A stretch of DNA of 13,647 nucleotides, from contig JAJXXB010000204.1 in NCBI GenBank assembly GCA_021781315.1, positions 1-13,647 of the forward strand, given 5' to 3'. Shown here piece by piece: positions 1 through 6,244 of the stretch. The notes under the pieces are model-generated. The model saw only the letters and a list, made by a program, of their open reading frames with translations, searched no databases and was not told the origin of the DNA. Position numbers and translations under genes: made by a program. How positions within the stretch are numbered: position 1 is the first letter of the stretch; the number at the start of each line of letters is the position of its first letter. The stretch comes from Actinomycetes bacterium (GTDB taxonomy: Bacteria > Actinomycetota > Acidimicrobiia > Acidimicrobiales > RAAP-2).

Positions 1-67
1 GGTTCAACCGCGTCACCGCCCGACGCAACCGGGCCGCCGTTTCAGAATCCGTCACTGTCTGGTCCAT
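1..67 (-). CDS. MarR-family transcriptional regulator, N-terminal fragment (cut by window edge)
   Basis: Reading the minus strand from an ATG at 67-65 gives 22 codons (begins MDQTVTDSETAARLRRAVTRL) that run off the left edge. The pattern of a short polar leader followed by an amphipathic LRRAVTRLN helix is what the first dimerisation helix of actinobacterial MarR proteins looks like. This is recognition from a short stretch, so the family call is moderate. The start is supported by an AGGTGA ribosome binding site at 72-77, four bases upstream, and by a TATTAT -10 candidate at 84-89. A perfect palindrome covers the region between the -10 box and the start codon, which is the usual layout of an autorepressed MarR gene. 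It lies downstream of the GNAT gene in the same direction but has its own promoter. The DNA-binding winged helix is outside the window. Confidence 0.55.
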   Translation of the reverse strand, partial: MDQTVTDSETAARLRRAVTRLN

Positions 68-83
68 TAGTTCACCTAACTAA
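67..83. promoter_or_regulatory. Candidate MarR-type operator palindrome
   Basis: A perfect inverted repeat, TTAGTT-cacct-AACTAA, has 6-bp arms and a 5-nt centre. It occupies the stretch between the TATTAT -10 candidate (84-89) and the ATG (67-65) of the MarR-like gene and contains its Shine-Dalgarno sequence. A bound dimer here would block both polymerase and ribosome access. The TTAG...CTAA form is typical of MarR-family sites; that it is bound by the adjacent protein is inference. Confidence 0.55.
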
Positions 84-89
84 ATAATA
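84..89 (-). promoter_or_regulatory. -10 element of the MarR-like gene
   Basis: On the minus strand this reads TATTAT, five of six matches to TATAAT, in an otherwise GC-rich context. Transcription would start inside the adjacent palindrome at 67-83. No good -35 hexamer is visible at 16-18 nt, as is common for promoters in high-GC actinobacteria. Confidence 0.4.
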
Positions 90-152
90 GCGTCGACCCC
101 CGACGCCGTGTCGTTTCACGTCGCATGGCCGTCGTCGGCCACTCACCCGGCG

Positions 153-626
153 CTAGAGAGCGCGCCGCATCCAGATCGAGTCTTCGCCGAGGAACCCGTG
201 GCGCTGGTAGAAGGATCGCACCCGCTCGTTGTGGGCCTCGGTCTCGAGGAAGACCACCTTCACCCCCGCGTCACGGGCACCGTCCAGGGCCCTTTCGAGA
301 AGTTGTGCCCCGAGCCCGCGACTCTGATCGGTCACGAAGATCTCGTCCACGATGCACTCTCGCCCACCAGACTCGAGCGAGTAGCTCCAGCCGATCACGC
401 AGTATCCCCGAGCGCCGTCGGACGCGGCGATCTGCCACACCTGTCCGTACTCGTCGCCCTCGAGCAGCGGGAGGAGGGCGTCGTGCACCCGCTCCTCGTC
501 GTGGTCGTGGCGATCCACGCGGTTGAAGTCCCGGATCATCTCGAGCAACGCCGCGAGATCCGAGCGGGTCGAGCGCCACACGTTCACCTCGTCGCGCGCG
601 GGGGGACTCGGGCTCACGGATCTCAC
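153..626 (-). CDS. GNAT-family N-acetyltransferase
   Basis: This 157-residue protein has the GNAT fold layout. A variable N-terminal part is followed by the strand DEIFVT near residues 94-99 and the acetyl-CoA pyrophosphate-binding loop QSRGLGAQLL at 101-110 (R/Q-x-x-G-x-G/A). The C-terminal pair FLETEAHNERVRSFYQRHGF at about 126-145 is the motif B region with the conserved tyrosine and the final beta-bulge. It should transfer an acetyl group from acetyl-CoA to an unknown amine; the substrate cannot be told from sequence. The GTG start at 626 overlaps the TGA of the upstream membrane-protein gene in a GTGA four-base overlap, so translation is probably coupled. An internal GTG about 15 codons in would also keep the whole domain. 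No terminator with a T-run follows. Confidence 0.85.
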   Translation of the reverse strand: MRSVSPSPPARDEVNVWRSTRSDLAALLEMIRDFNRVDRHDHDEERVHDALLPLLEGDEYGQVWQIAASDGARGYCVIGWSYSLESGGRECIVDEIFVTDQSRGLGAQLLERALDGARDAGVKVVFLETEAHNERVRSFYQRHGFLGEDSIWMRRAL

Positions 627-1141
627 CGGACGCCCGCAAAGACGGGGGCGAAGCCCACGGCGCGGGCCACATCGTTCACGCGCGATTCATCGCGGCCCAG
701 CACGGCGAGTTGCCGGTCCAACTGGACGCTCACGGTACTGACGTCCGCGTGGGCCGCCAGGGCGCCCGCGCAGAGCGCGTACAACCGCCAGTTCTGGTGC
801 AGCACGGCCTCATAGGCCCGACGCAGCGTCGGGTTCGCTGGCGACAGGTGACTCAGCAGTCGCGCCGCGTCGCGCCGTCCGATCTCACAGTCGTAGCGCA
901 GCGCCGCCACGGCGCTCGAGGGCGACAGTGCGAGGTCAGTGCGGATCTGCGCGGCGTCTTGCGCGAGGGCTCCCGCGTCCACCGATTCATAGCCCGCCAC
1001 CCATGGATCTGACGCGCCGTGATGGCCTCGCAGCATCGCGCCCGCGAACACCGCCACGACCACCACCGCGAGGACGACCCCTGCGAGGATGCGCGCGCGT
1101 CGCGAGGACCTTCCCGTCGCCCGTGACGACCCCTCTTCCAT
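623..1141 (-). CDS. Single-span membrane-anchored protein of unknown function
   Basis: I do not recognise this 172-residue protein. It has a short basic, serine/arginine-rich N-terminus (1-16), one hydrophobic segment at about 18-36 (AGVVLAVVVVAVFAGAML), and then a soluble part. By the positive-inside rule the soluble part should be outside the membrane. That part is rich in Ala, Leu and Arg, looks mostly helical, and has two cysteines (85 and 124) that could form a disulfide. There is no lipobox. The ATG at 1141 is preceded by a GAGG ribosome binding site about eight bases upstream. A possible -10 (TACTAT) lies about 45 nt upstream. The stop codon overlaps the GTG of the following GNAT gene, so the two are co-expressed, although no functional link is evident. 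It could be a cell-envelope helper protein, but that is a guess. Confidence 0.7.
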   Translation of the reverse strand: MEEGSSRATGRSSRRARILAGVVLAVVVVAVFAGAMLRGHHGASDPWVAGYESVDAGALAQDAAQIRTDLALSPSSAVAALRYDCEIGRRDAARLLSHLSPANPTLRRAYEAVLHQNWRLYALCAGALAAHADVSTVSVQLDRQLAVLGRDESRVNDVARAVGFAPVFAGVR

Positions 1142-1228
1142 TGCGCCTACCTCATTCGTCGAGGGCCAGACCCCGAATAGTAGTCAGCGCTGTCGAGATC
1201 CCAGGGTCGCCGCCACGACGGCGAGGCG

Positions 1229-1759
1229 TCAACGCGCGCTCGCCGGACAGAGTCGAAGGGCGTTGCGCGTGCCGAGCGCCGTCCCCCGCGGCAGCAGTGA
1301 GACCACGAGTTGGCGCAGCGCGCACACGCTCCCGAGCGACTGCGTGGCGCCGCGCCCGTTGATCAACAGGTAGCCCGGCGACGGGCACAGGAGATCACGG
1401 GCTGTCCAGAACGGACGTTCACCCCGCGCGCGCATGACGCGAACGACGAAGTCGGTGGACTCGCCGTGGCAGAAGAAGGTCGCCCCGTGTCCCAACGACG
1501 GCAACTCGGAGATGGCGCGCGCCACGGACTGAGCCTGGGCGCTGCTCAGCACCACCGTGGCCGGTTCAAGGGACTGTCCGCTCGCACTGACGACGCCATA
1601 TCCCGTCAGCATCGCGACCCCCGACACCGGCATGGACGTGGCGCTCACCGGACGAAGCCGATACGCCGCGACGCCCGCCGCGGCGAGGATGACGAGCACG
1701 ACCACGATCCCGATGAGGCGTCTCGAACCCTGGTAGTGCCGAGCGTGGCGGGAAGCCAT
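1229..1759 (-). CDS. Single-span secreted-domain protein with four cysteines, unknown function
   Basis: The 176-residue product starts with a basic segment (RHARHYQGSRR), a hydrophobic helix at about 15-33, and then an extracytoplasmic domain with cysteines at 97, 125, 146 and 171, enough for two disulfides. The order 'ISELP..GHGATFFCHGESTDFVVRVM' then 'LLCPSPGYLLINGRG' loosely resembles a common actinobacterial secreted domain. In that domain a Cys-centred strand pair follows an 'LP-G-C' turn. I cannot name the family. The ATG at 1759 sits exactly seven bases below a TATCCT -10 box, so the mRNA is probably leaderless; there is no Shine-Dalgarno sequence. The next gene downstream is another single-span protein, 87 bases away, with its own ribosome binding site. 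No catalytic motif is visible. Confidence 0.65.
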   Translation of the reverse strand: MASRHARHYQGSRRLIGIVVVLVILAAAGVAAYRLRPVSATSMPVSGVAMLTGYGVVSASGQSLEPATVVLSSAQAQSVARAISELPSLGHGATFFCHGESTDFVVRVMRARGERPFWTARDLLCPSPGYLLINGRGATQSLGSVCALRQLVVSLLPRGTALGTRNALRLCPASAR

Positions 1760-1765
1760 CGGCTA

Positions 1766-1795
1766 AGGATATGTCCAGAAGCCGAGAATTGTCAC
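1766..1795 (-). promoter_or_regulatory. Leaderless promoter of the four-cysteine membrane protein
   Basis: On the minus strand GTGACA (1795-1790, five of six matches to the -35 consensus) is followed after 18 nt by TATCCT (1771-1766). The last T of the -10 box is at position -7 if transcription starts on the A of the ATG at 1759. There is no room for a ribosome binding site. Confidence 0.5.
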
Positions 1796-1805
1796 ACGCT
1801 TGTGA
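1792..1805. promoter_or_regulatory. Palindrome overlapping a -35 box (possible operator)
   Basis: TCACA-CGCT-TGTGA is a perfect inverted repeat with 5-bp arms and a 4-nt centre, overlapping four bases of the -35 hexamer at 1790-1795. Its placement fits a repressor or activator site for the downstream gene. The arms are in the opposite order to a CRP site, so no regulator is suggested. With such short arms chance cannot be excluded. Confidence 0.25.
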
Positions 1806-1829
1806 TGGGCGACGTCGGCTCGCGGCGTA

Positions 1830-2159
1830 CTAGAGGGACTGGTAACGGGGCACGTAGCCACCGGTGCCCAGGATCATCGAGTCCTCGGGATCCATGCTCT
1901 CGTCCACTCCCCCGATGACCTCGGTGACCCAGTGCAGCCGGTCAGTGAGGATGCGCGTCACGCCGCCCTGAAGGGTGGACGAGGAGATGGCACAGCTCGA
2001 GCACGCGCCCTGGAGTTGGACCTCGACGACACCCGTCTCGACGTCGGCGCGCACCAGGACCAGGTCTCCCCCGTCAGCCTGCACGGCCGGACGCATCAGG
2101 TCCAGCAGCTTGTTCAGCGCCTGGAGACGCTTGGCGCGCTCGTCGTCGGTCAGTTCCAC
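1830..2159 (-). CDS. NifU C-terminal-domain (Nfu-type) Fe-S cluster protein
   Basis: This 109-residue protein carries the Nfu/NifU C-terminal domain. An N-terminal helix (RLQALNKLLDLMRPAVQ) leads into the signature ADGGDLVLV at about 28-36, and then GACSSC with cysteines 53 and 56. That CxxC pair holds a bridging 4Fe-4S cluster between two subunits in known Nfu proteins. The length fits a stand-alone Nfu domain with a short C-terminal tail. Its likely role is to carry or deliver Fe-S clusters to client enzymes in the cytoplasm. The frame stays open upstream to 2360, but that would run through the divergent P450 gene. I therefore choose the GTG at 2159, directly before the conserved region. 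The sequence before it has no strong ribosome binding site. A weak CAGACT box at -12 to -7 hints at a leaderless mRNA. No sulfur-mobilisation genes are adjacent. Confidence 0.85.
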   Translation of the reverse strand: MELTDDERAKRLQALNKLLDLMRPAVQADGGDLVLVRADVETGVVEVQLQGACSSCAISSSTLQGGVTRILTDRLHWVTEVIGGVDESMDPEDSMILGTGGYVPRYQSL

Positions 2160-2204
2160 GCACCCAGTCTGCCGTGAAACCCTCTCGACGTGACCGGACG
2201 TCGC

Positions 2205-2210
2205 TACGAT
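2205..2210 (+). promoter_or_regulatory. -10 element placing the P450 start at 2218
   Basis: TACGAT lies seven bases before the ATG at 2218. The alternative ATG at 2209 lies within this hexamer, so if the box is real the message starts at about 2218 and the upstream ATG is not transcribed. No Shine-Dalgarno sequence precedes either ATG. Confidence 0.35.
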
Positions 2211-2217
2211 GGCGCGA

Positions 2218-3474
2218 ATGGGCGCTGAGAGTGTCGACGAAATCAACCTGTCCGACCTCGACTTCTGGCGTCGCCCGTGGAGCGAGCGCGAGGAAGCGTT
2301 CGCGACACTGCGCGCGCAGCGGCCGATTGCGTTCTTCGAGGAGCCGCCGGTGGAGAACACCGCGATCGAGTTCCCGCCCGGTCCGGGCTACTACGCACTG
2401 ACGAGGTACCGCGACGTAGCGACGGCGTCGCGCCACCCCGAGGTCTTCACGTCCGGTCCCGGCGCCGTGTCAATCCTCGACCTGCCCCCGGAGATGGTCG
2501 AGTACTTCTCCGGGATGATCTCGACGGACAATCCCAAGCACGCCCGGCTGCGGCGCATCGTGGCCAACGCGTTCAATCCGCGCAATGTCGCCGCCATCGA
2601 GCAGTCGATCGAGGTCCTCGCCGACCGGATCATCGCCCACGCCCTCGAGTCCGGCACCGGCGACTTTGTCGCTGACCTCGCCGCCCCCTTCCCCCTGGAG
2701 ATCATCTGCAACATGATGGGCGTGCCGGCGAGCGAGTTCGCGACGGTCCTTCACGCGTCCAACGTCATCCTCTCGATGGGCGACCCCGCAATCATCCCCG
2801 AGGGCACCGACGTCATCCTCGCCACCCTCGAGGCCGGCGCCGCCCTGACCGGAATCATGGAAGAGCTCGGCGCCTACCGCGTGAAGAACCCGATCGACGA
2901 CATCACGAGCGCCCTCGTAAACGCCGAGATCGAGTCCGAACGACTCACCCAGCAAGAGCTCGCATCGTTCTTCGTCCTGCTGGTCACCGCGGGCAACGAG
3001 ACCACCCGCACCGCCCTCGCCCACGCGCTCGTCGCGCTGTCGACGCACCCGGACCAGAAGCAACTCCTCCTCGACGACTACACCACTCACGCCAAGACGG
3101 CGGTCGACGAGATCGTTCGCTGGGCGTCTCCGGTGATCTGGATGCGCCGCACCCTGGCGAGCGACTACACGCTCTCGGGCGTCGACCTGCACGCCGGCGA
3201 CAAGGTCCTGCTCTTCTACAACTCGGCCAACCGTGACGACGAAGCCTTCGTGAACCCCCACGTCTTCGACGTGACGCGCAGCCCGAACGACCACTACGGC
3301 TTCGGCGCCCCGGGCCCGCACTTCTGCCTCGGCGCGCACCTGGCGCGTCGCGAGATCACGGTCATGTGGCGCGAGCTACTCAGCCGCGCCCCGGGCGTGC
3401 GCGCGAGCGGCCCCGCCCGTCAACTGGCGTCGAGCTTCGTCAACGGCATCACGCACCTGCCCTACGAGGTCTAG
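2218..3474 (+). CDS. Cytochrome P450, CYP124/125/142-like
   Basis: This soluble class I bacterial P450 has about 418 residues and all landmark motifs. The I-helix oxygen-activation motif is AGNETTR (258-264), the K-helix ExxR is EIVR (298-301), and the haem loop is FGAPGPHFCLG with thiolate ligand Cys370. The stretches 'DNPKHARLRRIVANAFNPR' (C-helix) and the C-terminal 'SSFVNGITHLP' resemble actinobacterial CYP124, CYP125 and CYP142, which hydroxylate the terminal carbon of cholesterol side chains or methyl-branched lipids. The substrate here is therefore a sterol or branched lipid by analogy only. It needs a ferredoxin and a reductase, and neither is nearby. The ATG at 2218 is preferred over 2209, which lies inside a probable -10 box. 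It diverges from the NifU-like gene across a 58-bp gap. Its stop is three bases from the stop of the convergent CMD gene. Confidence 0.93.
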   Translation: MGAESVDEINLSDLDFWRRPWSEREEAFATLRAQRPIAFFEEPPVENTAIEFPPGPGYYALTRYRDVATASRHPEVFTSGPGAVSILDLPPEMVEYFSGMISTDNPKHARLRRIVANAFNPRNVAAIEQSIEVLADRIIAHALESGTGDFVADLAAPFPLEIICNMMGVPASEFATVLHASNVILSMGDPAIIPEGTDVILATLEAGAALTGIMEELGAYRVKNPIDDITSALVNAEIESERLTQQELASFFVLLVTAGNETTRTALAHALVALSTHPDQKQLLLDDYTTHAKTAVDEIVRWASPVIWMRRTLASDYTLSGVDLHAGDKVLLFYNSANRDDEAFVNPHVFDVTRSPNDHYGFGAPGPHFCLGAHLARREITVMWRELLSRAPGVRASGPARQLASSFVNGITHLPYEV

Positions 3475-3477
3475 AGA

Positions 3478-3831
3478 CTATTCGGCCGTTCTCGCCGCGA
3501 GCGCCTCGTCGAAGGCCCGCAGGGCCCGCGGTCCCCAGACGGTGCCCGGTCCCCCGTTCATCGTGATCGCCACCCCCATGGCCTCGGCGACCTCCTGGCG
3601 CGTCGCGCCGCGCGCGGCGGCGCCGCGCGCGTGGCTCACCACGCACCCGTCACACTCTCGGGTCACCGCGATGGACAGGGCGATGAGCTCCTTCATCTTG
3701 GCCGCCAGTTCGCCGTCGGCGAAGGACGCCCTCGCCATGTCGGCGTAGCCCTTCAAGACCTCCGGGATCATCGCGCGCAGGTCGAGGGCGGGCTGGCGCA
3801 ATTCGGCGCGAACTTCATCGTTGCTCTTCAT
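3478..3831 (-). CDS. Carboxymuconolactone decarboxylase / AhpD-family protein
   Basis: The 117-residue protein matches the CMD-domain core in length and layout. It contains the AhpD-like active-site pattern E-C-x-x-C-x-x-x-H as Glu59-Cys60-Cys63-His67 (ECDGCVVSHARGA), followed by the usual GATRQEVAEAMGVAI helix. In AhpD these residues form a thiol-disulfide centre reducing a peroxiredoxin; in other family members they act in decarboxylation or are uncharacterised. The complete CxxC-H motif favours a redox role, probably an alkylhydroperoxidase-like one, but no ahpC is in the window. The start is certain: a full AAGGAGG site (3837-3843) lies five bases upstream. The gene diverges from the carbonic anhydrase across 50 bp and is convergent with the P450. 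A CG-only inverted repeat at 3609-3631 simply encodes the ARGA-x-ARGA stretch. Confidence 0.9.
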   Translation of the reverse strand: MKSNDEVRAELRQPALDLRAMIPEVLKGYADMARASFADGELAAKMKELIALSIAVTRECDGCVVSHARGAAARGATRQEVAEAMGVAITMNGGPGTVWGPRALRAFDEALAARTAE

Positions 3832-3836
3832 GACAA

Positions 3837-3843
3837 CCTCCTT
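3837..3843 (-). promoter_or_regulatory. Strong ribosome binding site of the CMD gene
   Basis: On the minus strand this reads AAGGAGG, complementary to the 16S 3' end over seven bases and five bases from the ATG. Together with the pstS site it is the strongest Shine-Dalgarno sequence in the window, in contrast to the several genes with none. Confidence 0.8.
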
Positions 3844-3869
3844 CTGGCAGCGTAGCGAGCGGCGCTTCC

Positions 3870-3875
3870 TAGGAT
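3870..3875 (+). promoter_or_regulatory. -10 element of the carbonic anhydrase gene (leaderless)
   Basis: TAGGAT ends seven bases before the A of the ATG at 3882, the expected place of a -10 box when the first transcribed base is the start codon. AGGA within it could alternatively serve as a weak Shine-Dalgarno site seven bases from the ATG, so the two readings compete. Confidence 0.4.
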
Positions 3876-3881
3876 GGTCCC

Positions 3882-4370
3882 ATGAGCGTGATCGACGACC
3901 TCCTAGAGCACAATCGCGACTACGTGACGCGACACGGGCATCGCGTGATGCCCACGGTTCCCCAGCTGCACCTCGCGGTGCTGACCTGCATGGACTCGCG
4001 CCTCGACCTCTTCGGAGCCCTCGGCCTCGACCTGGGCGAGGTCCACCTGATTCGCAACGCCGGAGGCATTGCCACCGACGACGCGATCCGCTCGCTGCTG
4101 CTCAGTCAGCGGCTCCTGGAGACCCGGGCGGTGATGGTGATCCACCACACCCGCTGCGGGCTCGAATCCTTCGACGAGGACGAACTCCAAGGCGAGCTCG
4201 AGTCCGAGCTCGGCGTGCGCGCGCCCTTTCGCCTCGGCGCCTACCGCGACGTCGAAGCTGACGTACGCGAGACCATCGCCACTCTGAGGGCGAGCCGCTT
4301 CGTCGACTCGACCGAGATCCGCGGCTTCGTCTTCGACGTCGACGACGGACTCCTCGCCGAAGTCCTCTAG
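3882..4370 (+). CDS. Beta-class carbonic anhydrase, small Rv1284-like type
   Basis: This 162-residue enzyme interconverts CO2 and bicarbonate. Zinc ligands are visible as Cys36 in CMDSR (36-40) and His89 plus Cys92 in HHTRCG. Asp38 and Arg40 form the beta-class catalytic dyad. 'IRNAGGIATDDAIRSLLLSQRLLETR' and the terminal 'IRGFVFDVDDGLL' match, as I recall, the short actinobacterial subgroup typified by Mycobacterium tuberculosis Rv1284 in order and length. It is cytoplasmic; no signal peptide is seen. The ATG at 3882 is the only reasonable start, just before the conserved N-terminal helix. Its stop TAG overlaps the stop of the convergent GNAT gene on the tetramer CTAG at 4367-4370. It diverges from the CMD gene. 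Nothing suggests a carboxysome or an inorganic-carbon operon. Confidence 0.93.
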   Translation: MSVIDDLLEHNRDYVTRHGHRVMPTVPQLHLAVLTCMDSRLDLFGALGLDLGEVHLIRNAGGIATDDAIRSLLLSQRLLETRAVMVIHHTRCGLESFDEDELQGELESELGVRAPFRLGAYRDVEADVRETIATLRASRFVDSTEIRGFVFDVDDGLLAEVL

Positions 4371-4813
4371 ACGAGCGACTTGCGAAAGCCCTGCGCCGCC
4401 TGCTCGTAGCCGTGGGCGACGTAGAAGCGATGAGCGTCGACGCGCACGTTGCGACTGGTGAGCTGGACCCGGTAGCAGCCCGCGGCGCGCGCGAGGTTCT
4501 CGGCCACCTCGAGCATCGCCGCCCCGATGCGTTGACCACGACGATCGCTGCGCACGTAGACGCTCTCTAACTCGGCGCACCAGCCGCCGGTGTGCTGGAA
4601 GTGTCGAAAGACGATGACCTGGCAGACCCCGACAACGACCCCGTCGTCCACGGCCACCAGCACGTCGCCGCGGCGCGCGCGAACCTCCTCGACGGCCGCC
4701 CAGTACTCGTCCTCGCGCTCGGGGTGCTCGGCGCCGGGCGCCAGGGTCCCCTCGTTGATGATCGCGACGGCTGCGGCGACCTCGCCGCGCTCGATACCGC
4801 GCACGACCACCAT
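4367..4813 (-). CDS. GNAT-family N-acetyltransferase
   Basis: The 148-residue protein is a single GNAT domain. Strand ELESVYVRSDRRGQRIGAAML at about 81-101 holds the acetyl-CoA loop RRGQRIGAAM (91-100). The C-terminal 'VQLTSRNVRVDAHRFYVAHGYE' carries the motif B tyrosine and the FYxxxGY signature. The substrate is unknown. Its ATG at 4813 follows the TAG of the amidase gene with no base between them, so it almost certainly relies on translational coupling and is the last gene of the minus-strand run pstB to GNAT. The pairing of an amidase with an acetyltransferase could mean acting on related amides or amines, but this is only a neighbourhood argument. Its own stop overlaps that of the convergent carbonic anhydrase. 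Confidence 0.88.
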   Translation of the reverse strand: MVVVRGIERGEVAAAVAIINEGTLAPGAEHPEREDEYWAAVEEVRARRGDVLVAVDDGVVVGVCQVIVFRHFQHTGGWCAELESVYVRSDRRGQRIGAAMLEVAENLARAAGCYRVQLTSRNVRVDAHRFYVAHGYEQAAQGFRKSLV

Positions 4814-6208
4814 CTAGTCCCTCGGATCGATCGGTGTGAGGACCCCGAGCGCCGCCTCGACGGCCGCCGCCGCGTCCAGGCAGAGGTCCTCGCGAAAGGG
4901 CAGCGAGATGATCTGCACGCCGGTCGGCAGTCCGTCGGCGAGGCCGGTGGCAACGCACGCGGCGGGCAGACCCATCAAGTTGGGCGGCAGCACGAAGCGG
5001 AAGAGCTCGGCCACGGCCATGGCGCTCTCCTGACTTTCGATGTCAAAGCCGTGCGCGAAGGGCGGCTGGGTCCAGGTGGGTCCCACGATCAGGGGGAAGT
5101 CTTCAAAGAAGCGCCGCCAGGCGCGGGCCACGCGAAAGCGTGTCAGGTGCATCTGGAACATGGATTCCTCCGTCGCCGGAGGGAACTCCACGCTCGAGAG
5201 CTCGAGGAAGCGCTGCCCGCCCTCGCCCATGAACGGCGCGATGATGGGCGCGGCGACCCGCAGGTTCGACCACATGAGTTCGATCCAGGCGAGGTAGGCC
5301 TCGAGCAGCAGGGGCGGCTCGATCTCCTCGACCTCGTAGCCGGCCGCCGCGAGGGCCGCGCCGGCCCGACGCACCCCCGCCTCGACGTGGGGGTGGGTGT
5401 CGCCGCCCGCGGGCCGCGGCACCAGGGCCACGCGCCGGGCCATGGGACGTCCGCCGAGGGGCGCGTCGATGGCCTGAGGGTCGCGTCGGTGCGATCCCAT
5501 CACGCACTCCAGACCCAGGCGCACGTCGGCCACGTGGCGCGCGAGCACCCCCTCGACGGCCATCAGCTGACCGTTGAGGGCCGTCTCGACCGTGGCGCTG
5601 GGATTTCCCTCGGGGACGCGTCCGCGTGAGGGCTTGATCGAGGCCACCCCGCAGGCGTAGGCCGGGTTGCGCAGCGAGCCGCCGATGTCGTTGCCCAGTC
5701 CGAGCGGCGTCATGCCCGCCGCCAGGGCCGCCGCCTCACCGCCGGAGGAGCCACCCGCCGTGATCCCGTGGCGCCACGGGTTGTGCGTCGCGCCGTAGAG
5801 CGAAGACTCGGTGTTGATCCGCAGCCCCAGATCGGGCATGTTCGTGCGCGCCAGCACCACCCCACCGGCCGCACGGATTCGCTCGACGACGGGAGCGTCC
5901 TCACTGGCCATGAAGTCCTTCAGCGCGGCCGAACCCTCGTTCGTGGCGTACCCCGCCACGTCGATGTTGGATTTCACCGTCACGGGCACTCCGTGCAAGG
6001 CGCCAAGCGGCGCGCCGGAGCGGCGCCGCGCGTCGGCGGCGTCGGCGTCGCGGCGAACCTCGTCGGGACGGATCTCGACGATCGCGTTCACCTTTGAGTT
6101 CACGGCGTCGATGCGCGCCAGATGCGCGTCGACCACCTCTCGCGAGGTCGTCTCACCGTCGCGAATCATGCGTGCGAGCTCGCTCGCCGAACGTTGCCAG
6201 AGTTCCAT
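4814..6208 (-). CDS. Amidase-signature-family hydrolase
   Basis: This 464-residue enzyme has the full amidase-signature catalytic triad. Lys79 lies in GVPVTVKSNID, the cis-Ser154 in AGGSSGGEAA, and the nucleophile Ser178 in GNDIGGSLR. Ser154 and Ser178 are 24 residues apart, as in characterised family members. It hydrolyses a carboxamide or related C-N bond; family members range from broad amidases to GatA. The missing gatB/gatC neighbours and the divergent C-terminal half argue against a tRNA amidotransferase subunit. It appears cytoplasmic. The ATG at 6208 has a GGGGGA-type ribosome binding site a few bases upstream. Only 36 bases separate it from the end of pstA, so it is probably read from the pst promoters at least in part. 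The GNAT gene follows with zero spacing. A nitrogen- or amide-salvage role under phosphate control is speculation. Confidence 0.92.
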   Translation of the reverse strand: MELWQRSASELARMIRDGETTSREVVDAHLARIDAVNSKVNAIVEIRPDEVRRDADAADARRRSGAPLGALHGVPVTVKSNIDVAGYATNEGSAALKDFMASEDAPVVERIRAAGGVVLARTNMPDLGLRINTESSLYGATHNPWRHGITAGGSSGGEAAALAAGMTPLGLGNDIGGSLRNPAYACGVASIKPSRGRVPEGNPSATVETALNGQLMAVEGVLARHVADVRLGLECVMGSHRRDPQAIDAPLGGRPMARRVALVPRPAGGDTHPHVEAGVRRAGAALAAAGYEVEEIEPPLLLEAYLAWIELMWSNLRVAAPIIAPFMGEGGQRFLELSSVEFPPATEESMFQMHLTRFRVARAWRRFFEDFPLIVGPTWTQPPFAHGFDIESQESAMAVAELFRFVLPPNLMGLPAACVATGLADGLPTGVQIISLPFREDLCLDAAAAVEAALGVLTPIDPRD

Positions 6209-6244
6209 GGTCGTCCCCCGTTTCTGATGGCGAGGGTAGCAGCG

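Noticed and set aside
127..140. Short hairpin GGCCG-TCGT-CGGCC after the GNAT stop
   Set aside because: A 5-bp stem with no T-run on either strand is too weak to call a terminator in this base composition.
1207..1224. 6-bp stem TCGCCG/CGGCGA just after the four-cysteine protein gene
   Set aside because: No T-run follows, and stems of this size are frequent by chance at this GC content.
1792..1805. CRP/Crp-Fnr site
   Set aside because: CRP sites are TGTGA-n6-TCACA; here the arms are reversed and the centre is four bases, so the resemblance is superficial.
2470..3339. Minus-strand open frame of 289 codons inside the P450
   Set aside because: Antisense shadow: Val/Gly/Arg/Asp-rich with no motif, while the P450 on the plus strand has all conserved elements.
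3609..3631. CG-only inverted repeat with 11-bp arms in the CMD gene
   Set aside because: It results from the codons for ARGA-x-ARGA after the active-site motif, a normal sequence in this family at high GC; no separate role is needed.
4592..5629. Long plus-strand open frame (345 codons) opposite the GNAT and amidase genes
   Set aside because: It is an antisense shadow in high-GC DNA: composition is rich in His, Gly, Arg and Asp with no motif, and the opposite strand carries two clear enzymes with intact active sites.
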